Shown: positions 51,421 through 60,370 of the stretch, one piece after another
How positions within the stretch are numbered: position 1 is the first letter of the stretch
How the letters are laid out: the number at the start of each line of letters is the position of its first letter
NCBI GenBank assembly: GCA_040902105.1
Contig: JBBDXW010000063.1
Span: forward strand, 17,745-81,744
From: IDS-8 sp040902105
Lineage (GTDB): Bacteria > Pseudomonadota > Gammaproteobacteria > Steroidobacterales > Woeseiaceae
Length of the DNA stretch: 64,000 nt
Reading direction: 5' to 3'
The notes under the pieces: model-generated
What the model was told of the DNA's origin: nothing
The model's input: only the letters and a program-made list of their open reading frames with translations
Databases searched by the model: none
Program-made: the position numbers and the translations under genes

Positions 51421-52212
51421 TCAGGCCGTCGCCCTCTCCCCTTCACGGCCGCGATAGGCAAACAGAAGCATTGCGGCGCCTGCGATAATCATCGGAGCAC
51501 TCAGAATTTGTCCCATCGTCACCCAGCCGAATGCGAGGTAGCCGATTTCGGCGTCCGGAAGCCTGAAGAACTCGACGAAGAAGCGGAAGATGCCGTACCA
51601 GAGAAGGAACATGCCCGTTACCGCCATGTAAGGGCGCGGTCTGGATGAAAACGTCCACAGAATGACGAACAGGACCACTCCTTCCAGCAGCGCTTCGTAA
51701 AGCTGCGACGGATGAAGGCCTGTGCCGTTGATGTTGAACGCCCACGGCAGGTCCGTGGCTTTGCCCCACAGTTCGCTGTTGATGAAGTTGCCTATGCGGC
51801 CCAGCCCGAGTCCGAGCGGCACCATCGGCGCGGCGAAATCCGTCAGTTCCAGCATGCGCCTGCCGATCTTCCGGCCGTAGAGCCAGAGCGCGATGGTGAC
51901 ACCCACCATGCCACCGTGGAAGGACATCCCGCCCTCGGTGATCTTGAAGATATAGAGGGGGTCCTGGGTCAATTGATCCCAGCCGTAGACCAGGCAATAG
52001 CCGAGCCGCCCGCCGGCGATGACCCCGAGCATGATGTAGAAAACCAGGTCGTCGACCTGCGCTGCTTCGACCGGCGTGTCGCTCCTGGCCGCCCGCTTGC
52101 GCGCGAGCCACCACCCGAGCACGAATCCCGCCACGTACATCAGGCCGTACCAGCGAATCTTGATGAAGCCGATCGAGAAAATGACCGGGTCGATGTGAGG
52201 ATAAGGCAACAT
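51421..52212 (-). CDS. lgt: Prolipoprotein diacylglyceryl transferase
   Basis: 263 aa from ATG 52212; a longer frame to 52278 has no family similarity. Seven membrane segments, with 'GGRLGYCLVYG', 'GGMSFHGGMVGV' (His of the active site) and 'LGRIGNFINSELWG' as signature. It adds diacylglycerol to lipobox cysteines, the first step for LolB and RlpA lipoproteins encoded here. Confidence 0.95.
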   Translation of the reverse strand: MLPYPHIDPVIFSIGFIKIRWYGLMYVAGFVLGWWLARKRAARSDTPVEAAQVDDLVFYIMLGVIAGGRLGYCLVYGWDQLTQDPLYIFKITEGGMSFHGGMVGVTIALWLYGRKIGRRMLELTDFAAPMVPLGLGLGRIGNFINSELWGKATDLPWAFNINGTGLHPSQLYEALLEGVVLFVILWTFSSRPRPYMAVTGMFLLWYGIFRFFVEFFRLPDAEIGYLAFGWVTMGQILSAPMIIAGAAMLLFAYRGREGERATA

Positions 52213-52356
52213 GGCCGGGTAGTGTGCTGTCTCGTATATGAGTTTGCAATTTCGGTCGCGGATTTTCTTGTCTGTCAAGGCGCGACGCCTGCCGAAGATT
52301 CAGATACGTCGCGCTGATGCGCTATAGTGCTTGCCGGTACCGCACGCGACGATCAG

Positions 52357-54471
52357 ATGATACCTGTGCACGAAAACCCCAACCGGCTCGCCGCGGAAAC
52401 CAGTCCGTACCTGCTGCAGCACGCGTACAACCCGGTCGACTGGTATCCCTGGGGCGAGGAAGCCCTGGCAGCAGCGCGGGAAGCCGGCAAGCCGGTATTG
52501 CTCTCCATTGGCTACTCCGCGTGTCACTGGTGCCACGTCATGGCGCACGAGTCGTTTGAAGACGAGAAGACGGCGGCGCTGATGAATCGCCTGTTTGTCA
52601 ATATCAAGGTCGACCGGGAAGAGCGCCCGGATATCGACCGGATTTACCAGACCGCACACCAGTTGCTGACTCAGCGTCCGGGCGGCTGGCCGCTCACCAT
52701 GTTCATCGATCCCGATGAGCAACGCCCGTTCTTCGGCGGCACCTATTTTCCGAACGAGGCACGGTACGGCATGCCTTCGTTCAGCGACCTGATCGCGCGA
52801 GTTGCGAGCTACTACGACGAACATCGAGACGAAGTACGCAGCCAGGGACGGCAACTGCAGGATATTTTCGGCCGGCTGTCACCTGCCGCGACAGGAGGCG
52901 ATGCCGGCCTTTCGCGAGCGCCTCTCGACGCGGCGCGCCGGGAATTGGCGCAGTCGTTCGACCGCGAATTCGGCGGCTTCGGCAACGCGCCGAAATTCCC
53001 GCAGCCGCCGGGCCTCGAGCGAATGTTGCGGCACTGGCGCGACTCCGCGCGCGGCCCCGATCCGGATGTTGAAGCCCTGCACATGGCGACCCTCACGCTC
53101 ACGCGCATGGCCGAAGGAGGTATCTATGATCATCTCGATGGCGGATTCTGTCGCTATTCCGTCGACCGGCAATGGCAGATTCCGCATTTCGAGAAAATGC
53201 TTTACGACAACGGGCCTCTGCTCGCCCTTTATTCGCAAGCCTATCTCGCAACAGGCGAAGAACTGTTCCGCCGGGTCGCAAGTGACAGCGCGGACTGGCT
53301 GCTTGCCGACATGCGCGCTCCGGAAGGCGCGTTCTACGCAAGCCGGGACGCGGACTCTGAAGGCGAGGAAGGACGATATTATGTCTGGACGACCGGCGAG
53401 GTGCGTGAACTGCTGCCGGACGAACACTACGAACCGTTCGCCCGTCGCTTCGGCCTGAACAGGGAGCCGAATTTCGAGGGCAAGTGGCACCTGACCGTGC
53501 GCGAGCCGCTGAGTGAAACGGCGACGGCGCTCAACCGCTCCGAGGCACAGCTGTCGGACATCATCGAGCACGCGGGCGACGTGCTTCTTGCCGCGCGTAG
53601 CCGGCGCGTGCCGCCGGGACGGGATGAGAAACTGCTGGGCTCCTGGAATGCGTTGGCCATTCGCGGCCTGGCTATCGCCGGCATATCCCTCAAGCGATAC
53701 GATCTGGTCGCGGCCGCAGCCAATGCTGCGGACTTCATCAGGGAACGCATGATGCAGGACGGCCGGCTGTTGGCCAGCTACAAGGACGGTGCGGCGAGAT
53801 TGCCCGCGTACCTTGACGATCACGCGTTTCTTCTCGATGCATTGCTGCAATTGCTCCAGGCGGACTGGCACATCCGGCATCTGAATTTCGCGCGGCGACT
53901 CGCCGACATACTCCTCGAGCATTTTTACGATGCCGAAGCCGGCGGATTCTTTTTCACCGCTGACGATCACGAGACGCTCATGCACCGGCCGAAGCCGCTG
54001 GCGGATGAGTCGCTGCCGGCGGGCAACGGCATTGCCGCGCTCGCACTGCAACGGCTCGGATTCCTGCTTGGCGAGCCGGGATATCTGCTGGCGGCGGAGA
54101 AAACGCTCCGCTACGCCGCCGGGATGATGGCGCACTCTCCGCATGCCCACCTCACGCTGCTGACGGCGCTCGAGGAATATCTGGACAATCCCGAAACAGT
54201 CATCATTCGCGGAGATTCTGCCGGGATCGGTGAGTGGCGGGACACCGCCCTCGCGGTCTATGCGCCGAGGCGCATGGTATTCGCGATTCCCGCGGACGCT
54301 GTGAATTTACCGGGGGCACTCGCAGAGCGGCACGCCCGGGACGACGGGACGATCGCGTATCGCTGCCTCGGCAACCATTGCTCGCTGCCGCTTACGAACT
54401 TCGAGTCGCTCGCCGCCGAACTTGCTCAATCAGGCAGTGGAACCGACGACTTGCCGCGAGCCGGTCAATAA
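52357..54471 (+). CDS. DUF255 thioredoxin-like protein (YyaL/SPATA20 family)
   Basis: 704 aa from ATG 52357. 'NRLAAETSPYLLQHAYNPVD' then a thioredoxin-like site CHWC in 'GYSACHWCHVMAHESFEDE' (about residues 49-70), followed by 'VDREERPDIDRIYQTAHQLL'. The remaining 500 residues are an alpha/alpha-barrel domain ('GGIYDHLDGGFCRYSVD', 'KLLGSWNALAIRGLAIAG'). The family is widespread but without a firmly assigned reaction. It is divergent from lgt and converges on the M23 gene with a 7-nt overlap. Confidence 0.92.
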   Translation: MIPVHENPNRLAAETSPYLLQHAYNPVDWYPWGEEALAAAREAGKPVLLSIGYSACHWCHVMAHESFEDEKTAALMNRLFVNIKVDREERPDIDRIYQTAHQLLTQRPGGWPLTMFIDPDEQRPFFGGTYFPNEARYGMPSFSDLIARVASYYDEHRDEVRSQGRQLQDIFGRLSPAATGGDAGLSRAPLDAARRELAQSFDREFGGFGNAPKFPQPPGLERMLRHWRDSARGPDPDVEALHMATLTLTRMAEGGIYDHLDGGFCRYSVDRQWQIPHFEKMLYDNGPLLALYSQAYLATGEELFRRVASDSADWLLADMRAPEGAFYASRDADSEGEEGRYYVWTTGEVRELLPDEHYEPFARRFGLNREPNFEGKWHLTVREPLSETATALNRSEAQLSDIIEHAGDVLLAARSRRVPPGRDEKLLGSWNALAIRGLAIAGISLKRYDLVAAAANAADFIRERMMQDGRLLASYKDGAARLPAYLDDHAFLLDALLQLLQADWHIRHLNFARRLADILLEHFYDAEAGGFFFTADDHETLMHRPKPLADESLPAGNGIAALALQRLGFLLGEPGYLLAAEKTLRYAAGMMAHSPHAHLTLLTALEEYLDNPETVIIRGDSAGIGEWRDTALAVYAPRRMVFAIPADAVNLPGALAERHARDDGTIAYRCLGNHCSLPLTNFESLAAELAQSGSGTDDLPRAGQ

Positions 54472-55400
54472 GCAGACAACTGGATTCCGGTCTCCGGTGC
54501 GATCTCGCTGCCGTTCGGTCCTTCAAAGACGACAGGCACTGACTCGACGCGCAAGCCGATGTTGCGTATGACCGCGAAATGCAGGTGCGGACCGCTCGTA
54601 AAGCCGGTATTTCCCGAGTCGGCAATGTATTCGCCACGGCTCACCACGTCACCGGGCTTCACGCGAATCGAGTTCCAGTTGAGGTGCGCGTACTCGGCAT
54701 AAGTGCCGTCATCGTGCAGGATGCGCACCAGGTTGGCGGCCGACGCATCGCGCTCGGGGTCCAGGCCGCCGCGAAAATTCGTGCCGGTGATTTCGAACAC
54801 GGTCCCTTCGCGAGCCGCGTAAACGCCGGTGCCGATCGGCATGACAATATCCACCGCATGGCGGCTGTCGGCGCGCGCATGTGTCACGGTGTTCGGAAAT
54901 GCCTGCGAGATAGTGAAAGCGCTGGCGACGGCGAACGGCGCGCGGTAAGCACGAACGGGTTTGTGTTCGGTCGCCGGGTCGCCGGCAAGCCATGTGTATC
55001 GATAGACGATTTTCGGCGCCCCGGCATCCGCGATGGCGCCGAGACTCAACAGCTGGGCTTCGCTTCGCGCCGCGAGCACCCAGCGCAGTGCCTGCTCCGC
55101 ACCGGGGCGTTCGGCGTTCTGCAGTTCATCGATTCCCAGAATCAGTTCGACCGGCGCGTAGTAGTCGTTCATCGCCGAAAGTTGCATGCGACCGTCGACG
55201 AGCCGATGCGACACCGTTACGCGCGGGCTCGCAGTCCCGGCGGGCAGCTCGCGGACCTCGACCGATTCATCATCGGGCGGAGCACGATCGCTGTAAATCC
55301 AGGCCCCGTCCGGCCCGCGGTATTTGTACAGGGATTGCGCCAAACCCGCGCTTGTTGCACAGAGCAGCGCTGCGACGAGGACCAGGGAAGCTCTGCACAA
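54465..55400 (-). CDS. M23 (LytM) peptidase with DUF4124 N-terminal domain
   Basis: 311 aa from TTG 55400, which gives a signal peptide 'LCRASLVLVAALLCATSAGL'. A DUF4124 motif follows ('LYKYRGPDGAWIYSDRAPP'), then a central region, and the C-terminal M23 domain with zinc residues in 'SRHAVDIVMP' (HxxxD) and 'TSGPHLHFAV' (HxH). It should be a periplasmic peptidoglycan endopeptidase or an amidase activator. The coding start lies in the left arm of a REP-bearing palindrome, and no ATG is available; the start is therefore tentative. Confidence 0.88.
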   Translation of the reverse strand: MCRASLVLVAALLCATSAGLAQSLYKYRGPDGAWIYSDRAPPDDESVEVRELPAGTASPRVTVSHRLVDGRMQLSAMNDYYAPVELILGIDELQNAERPGAEQALRWVLAARSEAQLLSLGAIADAGAPKIVYRYTWLAGDPATEHKPVRAYRAPFAVASAFTISQAFPNTVTHARADSRHAVDIVMPIGTGVYAAREGTVFEITGTNFRGGLDPERDASAANLVRILHDDGTYAEYAHLNWNSIRVKPGDVVSRGEYIADSGNTGFTSGPHLHFAVIRNIGLRVESVPVVFEGPNGSEIAPETGIQLSAY

Positions 55401-55472
55401 GTCCTGATAGGGGCGCTGTAGGAGCCCGCCATTGCGGGCGACCACCGCAGGGCTTGTGCAGAGGTTCCCTGG
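55382..55472. repeat. Palindrome carrying a REP element (copy 5) in its loop
   Basis: Arms at 55382-55406 and 55448-55472 (25 bp, two mismatches; core CTCTGCACAAG/CTTGTGCAGAG) enclose a REP at 55418-55442 identical to copy 2. It lies between the M23 gene and the large protease and overlaps the first codons of the M23 gene. Confidence 0.85.
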
Positions 55473-55476
55473 CACC

Positions 55477-58428
55477 TCAGCCAATGGCGGAGCGCCGCCA
55501 GCCATCGTCCGTGCGCCGGATTTCGTAAGCCGGCCAGTACTGGTTGTCGAGTTTCAGCGTGATCACCTCCACCGCGCCGTTCCAGGTGACCGTCTTCAGG
55601 CGCACCGCGGCGCGGTCCGGCTTTCCCCTGACCGCATCGATGAACGACTGAAGGTCGGGCGTTTCGATGTCGTTGACCGCGACAATCCTGCGTCCCGCCC
55701 ACAGTCCATAACGCGTCGCCGGCGAGCCGTAACTGAAATAGGCGATATAGACGCCGCTCGGCTCGATGCCGCGCTGCGCGGCCAGCGCGCGATGCGGGTC
55801 CTGTAACAGGGTGCCGGCCCAGGAAACCGCGAGATCGATGCCGGAACCGTTCAGTGCTACGGTGGCAATGTCGATTTCGCGTGCCGCGCCGTTGCGCCAT
55901 ACCGTCGCGGTCACCTCCGGTTTCTGCACCGCCATTTCCAGCTCCCGGAAAGTGGTGACGACCTGCCCGTCGATCGCGAGCAGCATGTCGCCGTTTCGCA
56001 GCAGCTCGGCCGCGGGCGTTCCCGCGACAACGCGATTGATACTCAAGGCTCGCCTGCCGCGCGGATTGTGTTCTTCGAGTTTTTCCAGCCAATGCTGTCC
56101 CAGCCCCAGCTTGCGGGCGGCGAACAGGGGCGCATAATCCACTTCCGCCTCGAGCGAGTAGATTGGCCGCCTGGAACGGGCGGCCTCGACCAGTTCGCTG
56201 ATCAGGTCGCTGTCAATGCCGCGATTGACCTGGGCCGCATCGCCGCCGGATTCGTACGCAAAACTCGACCATGTCGCTGCGACGTGCCCGCGCGCATCGA
56301 TCAGCACGCCGTCGATCTCGGCCGGCGCGTTGACGAGCGAAATACCTTCCAGGTTCGCGTCGCGGAAGCGCAACGTCCGTGACAACGGCAGCACCAGCGG
56401 GTCCACCGAGGCCACCGTGCTTTCCTGATGCACCAGCTGATGATCGCTTTTGAGGCCGACAACCCAGACCGTGTCGCCCGGTTGCAATGGGTCAGTCACC
56501 AGTTTCGCGCTTTGGACCGGGGTGTCACCGATTCGCTTCGGGTCGTACGACACGATTGCGAGATTATGCAGCGGATGTACGTACTCCACTTCGCCTTCTA
56601 TCTGCAGCGACCCGGCGAAGGTAATGCTCACGTCTCCCATGGCAACCGGAACCGTGTTCCTGTCGACCAGCACGAAGCCCCGTTCCTTGTCGACGATCAG
56701 GCCGGTGCCGTAGTAATGGCGCTCCGCGACTCCGGAAACCGCGTACGGCAGGTCGAAATTGACCATCACCAGCGACGGCGCGATCGTGTCGATGCGTTTG
56801 TCACCGAAGACCGGAAACTGTGTACTGCCGGACTGAACTGCGGATGTCGTTGGCCCGCCCACCATGTCCCGGCAGGGCCAGGCGCCGGTGACGTCGTTGC
56901 GAAAGCAGTATTTCGCCGGGAACCAGGTGCGGTCCATTTGCACCGCACGCACGACGCTGTTTTCGGGATCTTCCATCGTGTTGTAGCGGATGGGCGCCCG
57001 GTCACCGTCAGCGAGTTTCGCAAGCTCGTATTCGAGATCGTGAATGTCGTTGACGGGCACTCCGCCGATTTCAGAGATCACCGCGCCGCGGAGGATCGCC
57101 GAGCGGGACAGCATGTATCCCGCATTCGCGACGTAAACACCGCTGACAGGACGGTTGTAATGGCGGGCCTGTTGATACGACAGGTTATTGACCACCGCCT
57201 CGCCGAATTCGAGGTATTCATCGGGCGAGATTTCGTGCAGATCCGTGACCGGCAGTTCCACGGTCACGTGCCGGCCGCCGCGTTCCACTTCGACGGTCAC
57301 GTTCTTCCCGACCTTGTCGTCCAGTATTCCGGCCAGCGGCACGAACTCGGTAATCAGCTCTCCGTCGACCCGCAGCAATATGTCGCCCGCCTCCAGGCCG
57401 GCGTCGGCGGGAGAGTCCGGAATGACTTCCTGCACGGTCAGCATGCCTGTCTCCGCCGAATTGGCCGTGCGCGCGGCCGCTTCGGTTTCCGGTTGCAAGC
57501 CGAGCCGGCGCAGTTCGTCGTAGGGCTTTTGCAGGAACACCGTCTGCAGGCCGCCGCGCGACACCGGCTTGCCCTGCTGCAACAGCGTCAGTACGCGCTC
57601 GACGCGATCGAGGGGCAAAAAGAAACTGCTTGCGGCCGAGTTATTGGCGCCCGCATTGAGTGCCACCACCCGCCCCGAAATGTCGATGACCGGCGAACCC
57701 GACGAGCCGCCGGAGGTGCCGGACGCAGCCTGAAGGTAGAACGTGTTGAAGTCATTGTACTTGCCGCGGCCATAGTCGGGCGCCTGGCGGTCGAGGCGCG
57801 CAATCGTTCCGGCAAGAATTGACAGTTGTTCGCCGGCATCGTTGCCGACCACGCGAATCTCGCGGCCGACAGAGGCGGCCCCGGGCGCAAGGGGCAGCTC
57901 GGCCGGTTCTATATATTGCAGTTCCGCCGGGTCGTAACGGAAGAATCCGAAGTCGTGTACCGGGTCACGGTAGATGGGCTTCAGGCTGACTTCTTCGTTG
58001 TTCAGGAAAATCGCCTCGGCGACGACCGGTCCCGGAGTGACGACATGACGGTTGGTCAGGATGAGACCTTTTTCGGCATCGACGACGAAGCCGGTGGCCT
58101 CGCTGGACGAATTCCACTCGGTGTCGAAAGCGCGCGTGCTGTCGACGCGTATCGACACGACGCCCGTCGCGATCCGTTCGAGCGTTCCCGACCACGCCGG
58201 TTCTTCTTCGTGAACCACGGGAATCTGCAGTGGCATCAGCTGCGCGTCCGGCGGCGGTTCCTCCGCAGGCACGGTCGGGCCTTCTCCGCGCGGGTCCGTG
58301 CCTTCAGCCTGGCCCGCCGGATTCGGTGGCTGGACCACCGGCTCCTGTGACGGGGCGGAATCCTGGGCCTGCGCCACCAGGGCGCCAAAGCAGAGCAGCA
58401 CGAGCAGCCGGCTGATTCTGGGTCGCAT
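55477..58428 (-). CDS. Large double-HtrA (Nma111/Deg7-like) serine protease with PDZ domains
   Basis: 983 aa from ATG 58428 (AGGGA 5 nt upstream) with a signal peptide (MRPRISRLLVLLCFGALVAQ). A Pro/Glu-rich linker precedes an HtrA protease domain with a full triad: His128 in 'LILTNRHVVTPGP', Asp159 in 'YRDPVHDFGFFRYDP' and Ser243 in 'SGGSSGSPVID'. PDZ domains follow (about 325-400 and 425-500). A second protease-like domain (about 560-760) has lost its His ('VLVDRNTVP') and Ser. At least one more PDZ lies at the end. Layout and wording ('IRVVGNDAGEQLSILAG') closely resemble fungal Nma111. Likely periplasmic. Confidence 0.88.
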   Translation of the reverse strand: MRPRISRLLVLLCFGALVAQAQDSAPSQEPVVQPPNPAGQAEGTDPRGEGPTVPAEEPPPDAQLMPLQIPVVHEEEPAWSGTLERIATGVVSIRVDSTRAFDTEWNSSSEATGFVVDAEKGLILTNRHVVTPGPVVAEAIFLNNEEVSLKPIYRDPVHDFGFFRYDPAELQYIEPAELPLAPGAASVGREIRVVGNDAGEQLSILAGTIARLDRQAPDYGRGKYNDFNTFYLQAASGTSGGSSGSPVIDISGRVVALNAGANNSAASSFFLPLDRVERVLTLLQQGKPVSRGGLQTVFLQKPYDELRRLGLQPETEAAARTANSAETGMLTVQEVIPDSPADAGLEAGDILLRVDGELITEFVPLAGILDDKVGKNVTVEVERGGRHVTVELPVTDLHEISPDEYLEFGEAVVNNLSYQQARHYNRPVSGVYVANAGYMLSRSAILRGAVISEIGGVPVNDIHDLEYELAKLADGDRAPIRYNTMEDPENSVVRAVQMDRTWFPAKYCFRNDVTGAWPCRDMVGGPTTSAVQSGSTQFPVFGDKRIDTIAPSLVMVNFDLPYAVSGVAERHYYGTGLIVDKERGFVLVDRNTVPVAMGDVSITFAGSLQIEGEVEYVHPLHNLAIVSYDPKRIGDTPVQSAKLVTDPLQPGDTVWVVGLKSDHQLVHQESTVASVDPLVLPLSRTLRFRDANLEGISLVNAPAEIDGVLIDARGHVAATWSSFAYESGGDAAQVNRGIDSDLISELVEAARSRRPIYSLEAEVDYAPLFAARKLGLGQHWLEKLEEHNPRGRRALSINRVVAGTPAAELLRNGDMLLAIDGQVVTTFRELEMAVQKPEVTATVWRNGAAREIDIATVALNGSGIDLAVSWAGTLLQDPHRALAAQRGIEPSGVYIAYFSYGSPATRYGLWAGRRIVAVNDIETPDLQSFIDAVRGKPDRAAVRLKTVTWNGAVEVITLKLDNQYWPAYEIRRTDDGWRRSAIG

Positions 58429-58619
58429 GTAGTCCCTGGTTTGCTGTTTCAATGGGCGTCCTGCTGTTATACCGCATAAGGTCGTTCACTGGACTGCCGG
58501 AAAGCATTCTGGTTCCGTGCGGGCCCGGCCTGCCCTCGCGATTGTGCCGGTATGCGCCTGCACAATCGGCGACGGATGCCGCAGAAATGAAGCGAGGTAC
58601 AGCGCTGCGGACGGGGGCT

Positions 58620-60086
58620 CTACGGCGCCTTGTAGGCAAGATCCAGATTGCGTGCGGCCTTGACGTCGTCGAGTCGCCGTACCGGCATGCTGTACGGAGC
58701 ACCTTTCAGCCGTTGGCTGTCCGTTCTGGCTTCTTCGACAATGGCAATCATCGCATCGGCGAATCGATCCATCATTTCCCGGGTCTCGGTTTCCGTCGGT
58801 TCGATCAGCAGGCATTCGGGAACCAGCAACGGAAAATACGTCGTCGGTGCATGGTAGCCGTGATCGAGCAGTGCCTTGGCAACGTCCATCGCCGTGATGT
58901 TGAGGGTCTTCGCCTGCCGCTTCATGGTCACTATGAATTCGTGGCTTGCGCGCCGCCCCGGGTACGCCAGCTCGAAACCGGCTTTTTCCAGCCGCGCCAT
59001 CAGGTAATTTGCGTTAAGCGTGGCGAATTCCGCGATGCGGCGCATGCCGTCGCGCCCCAGCATGCGCATGTACACGTACGCGCGCAGAAGCACACCCGCG
59101 TTGCCCATGAAGCCTGAAAGTCTGCCGATGCTTTGCGGCATATCTTCTTCGGTAAGCCAGCGGTAACGCTCGTTTCCATGTTCTTCGATTCTTGCGACTA
59201 CGGGGATTGGCAGAAACGGCATGAGTCTCTTGCCGACACCTACGGCGCCCGATCCTGGGCCGCCGCCGCCGTGAGGCGTCGAGAACGTTTTGTGCAGGTT
59301 CATGTGAATGACGTCGAATTCCATGTCGCCCGGCCGCACCTTCCCGAGGATCGCGTTCAGGTTTGCGCCGTCGTAATAAAGCAATCCGCCCGCCTTGTGA
59401 ACGATCGCCGCGACTTCGGCGATGCCGCGTTCGAACACGCCGAGCGTCGACGGATTGGTCAGCATGATGCCGGCGGTATCGGGCCCGACTGCTTGCCTGA
59501 GTGCAGCCAGGTCGATGTCGCCGTTGTTACCGGTCGGCAGTTCGCGGACGATGCAGCCGCACATGGTCGCGGTTGCGGGATTGGTGCCGTGCGCGGCATC
59601 GGGAACGATGACCTCCAGCCGCCGGTGGTCGCCGCGCGCAACGTGATACGCGCGAATCATGGCGACGCCTGCCAGTTCTCCCTGGGCGCCGGCCATGGGC
59701 GTCAGCGATACGCCTCGCATCCCGGTCACGGCCTTCAGCATTTCCTGCAGTTCGTACAGACAGGCGAGGAACCCCTGCCCATGACGGTCCGGACCCAGCG
59801 GATGCCGGTTGGCGAAACCCGGCAGCAATGCAAGCGTGTTGCAGGCCCTGGGGTTGTACTTCATGGTGCACGAGCCCAGCGGATAGAAATGGGTATCGAT
59901 GGAAAAGTTCTGCTGCGACAGACGGGTGAAATGCCTGACAACCTGCAGTTCGGACGCTTCCGGCAAGAGCGTCGGTTCTTGCCGCAGGAACTTTTGCGGT
60001 ATGCCGCATTCGGCTCGCTCTTCAGGCGCCTGTGCATACGCGCGCCGGCCCGGACGTGATTTCTCGAATATCAGCGGTTCATGCAT
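58620..60086 (-). CDS. gcvPB: Glycine dehydrogenase (decarboxylating) subunit 2
   Basis: 488 aa. 'FYPLGSCTMKYNPRACNTLA', 'SLTPMAGAQGELAGVAMIRA', 'PDAAHGTNPATATMCG' and the PLP lysine in 'MNLHKTFSTPHGGGGPGSG' identify the PLP-bearing half of P-protein. It decarboxylates glycine together with GcvPA and loads the aminomethyl group on GcvH. It is the last gene of the cluster and is separated from tpx by a palindromic element. The ribosome site GAGG sits just inside the flank of that element. Confidence 0.96.
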   Translation of the reverse strand: MHEPLIFEKSRPGRRAYAQAPEERAECGIPQKFLRQEPTLLPEASELQVVRHFTRLSQQNFSIDTHFYPLGSCTMKYNPRACNTLALLPGFANRHPLGPDRHGQGFLACLYELQEMLKAVTGMRGVSLTPMAGAQGELAGVAMIRAYHVARGDHRRLEVIVPDAAHGTNPATATMCGCIVRELPTGNNGDIDLAALRQAVGPDTAGIMLTNPSTLGVFERGIAEVAAIVHKAGGLLYYDGANLNAILGKVRPGDMEFDVIHMNLHKTFSTPHGGGGPGSGAVGVGKRLMPFLPIPVVARIEEHGNERYRWLTEEDMPQSIGRLSGFMGNAGVLLRAYVYMRMLGRDGMRRIAEFATLNANYLMARLEKAGFELAYPGRRASHEFIVTMKRQAKTLNITAMDVAKALLDHGYHAPTTYFPLLVPECLLIEPTETETREMMDRFADAMIAIVEEARTDSQRLKGAPYSMPVRRLDDVKAARNLDLAYKAP

Positions 60087-60100
60087 TTTCCAGCCTCATG

Positions 60101-60370
60101 CTAGTACTCTACCAAGGTGATATTGATGGGTTCAGAGCCAGCCAGATGATTCAAGCCAAGGCGCCGTCCGCAGGAAATGGCCGGGTCCTTTTCAAGGACG
60201 GCAACGCCGGATTGAATCATCTGGCTGGCTCCCTTCGGGCGAGCCGTGAAGCCGTCGTCCGCGGCGTTGCGCCTCTTGGCAAGGGCGCGCCATTGCCGGC
60301 GAGACGCGCCTTGCGGTCAACGGCTTCACGACTCGCTGAACCCATCAATATCACCTTGGTAGAGTACTAG
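60101..60370. mobile_element. CTAG-bounded MITE-like element in the gcv operon
   Basis: 270 bp with perfect 34-bp inverted ends (CTAGTACTCTACCAAGGTGA plus 14 more) at 60101-60134 and 60337-60370. Inside are two further stem-loops: GAGCCAGCCAGATGATTCAA with its complement, and GAGCCGTGAAGCCGT with ACGGCTTCACGACTCGC. No coding capacity. A lone copy of its end is at 38380. The right end encodes the last residues and stop of tpx. Confidence 0.9.
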
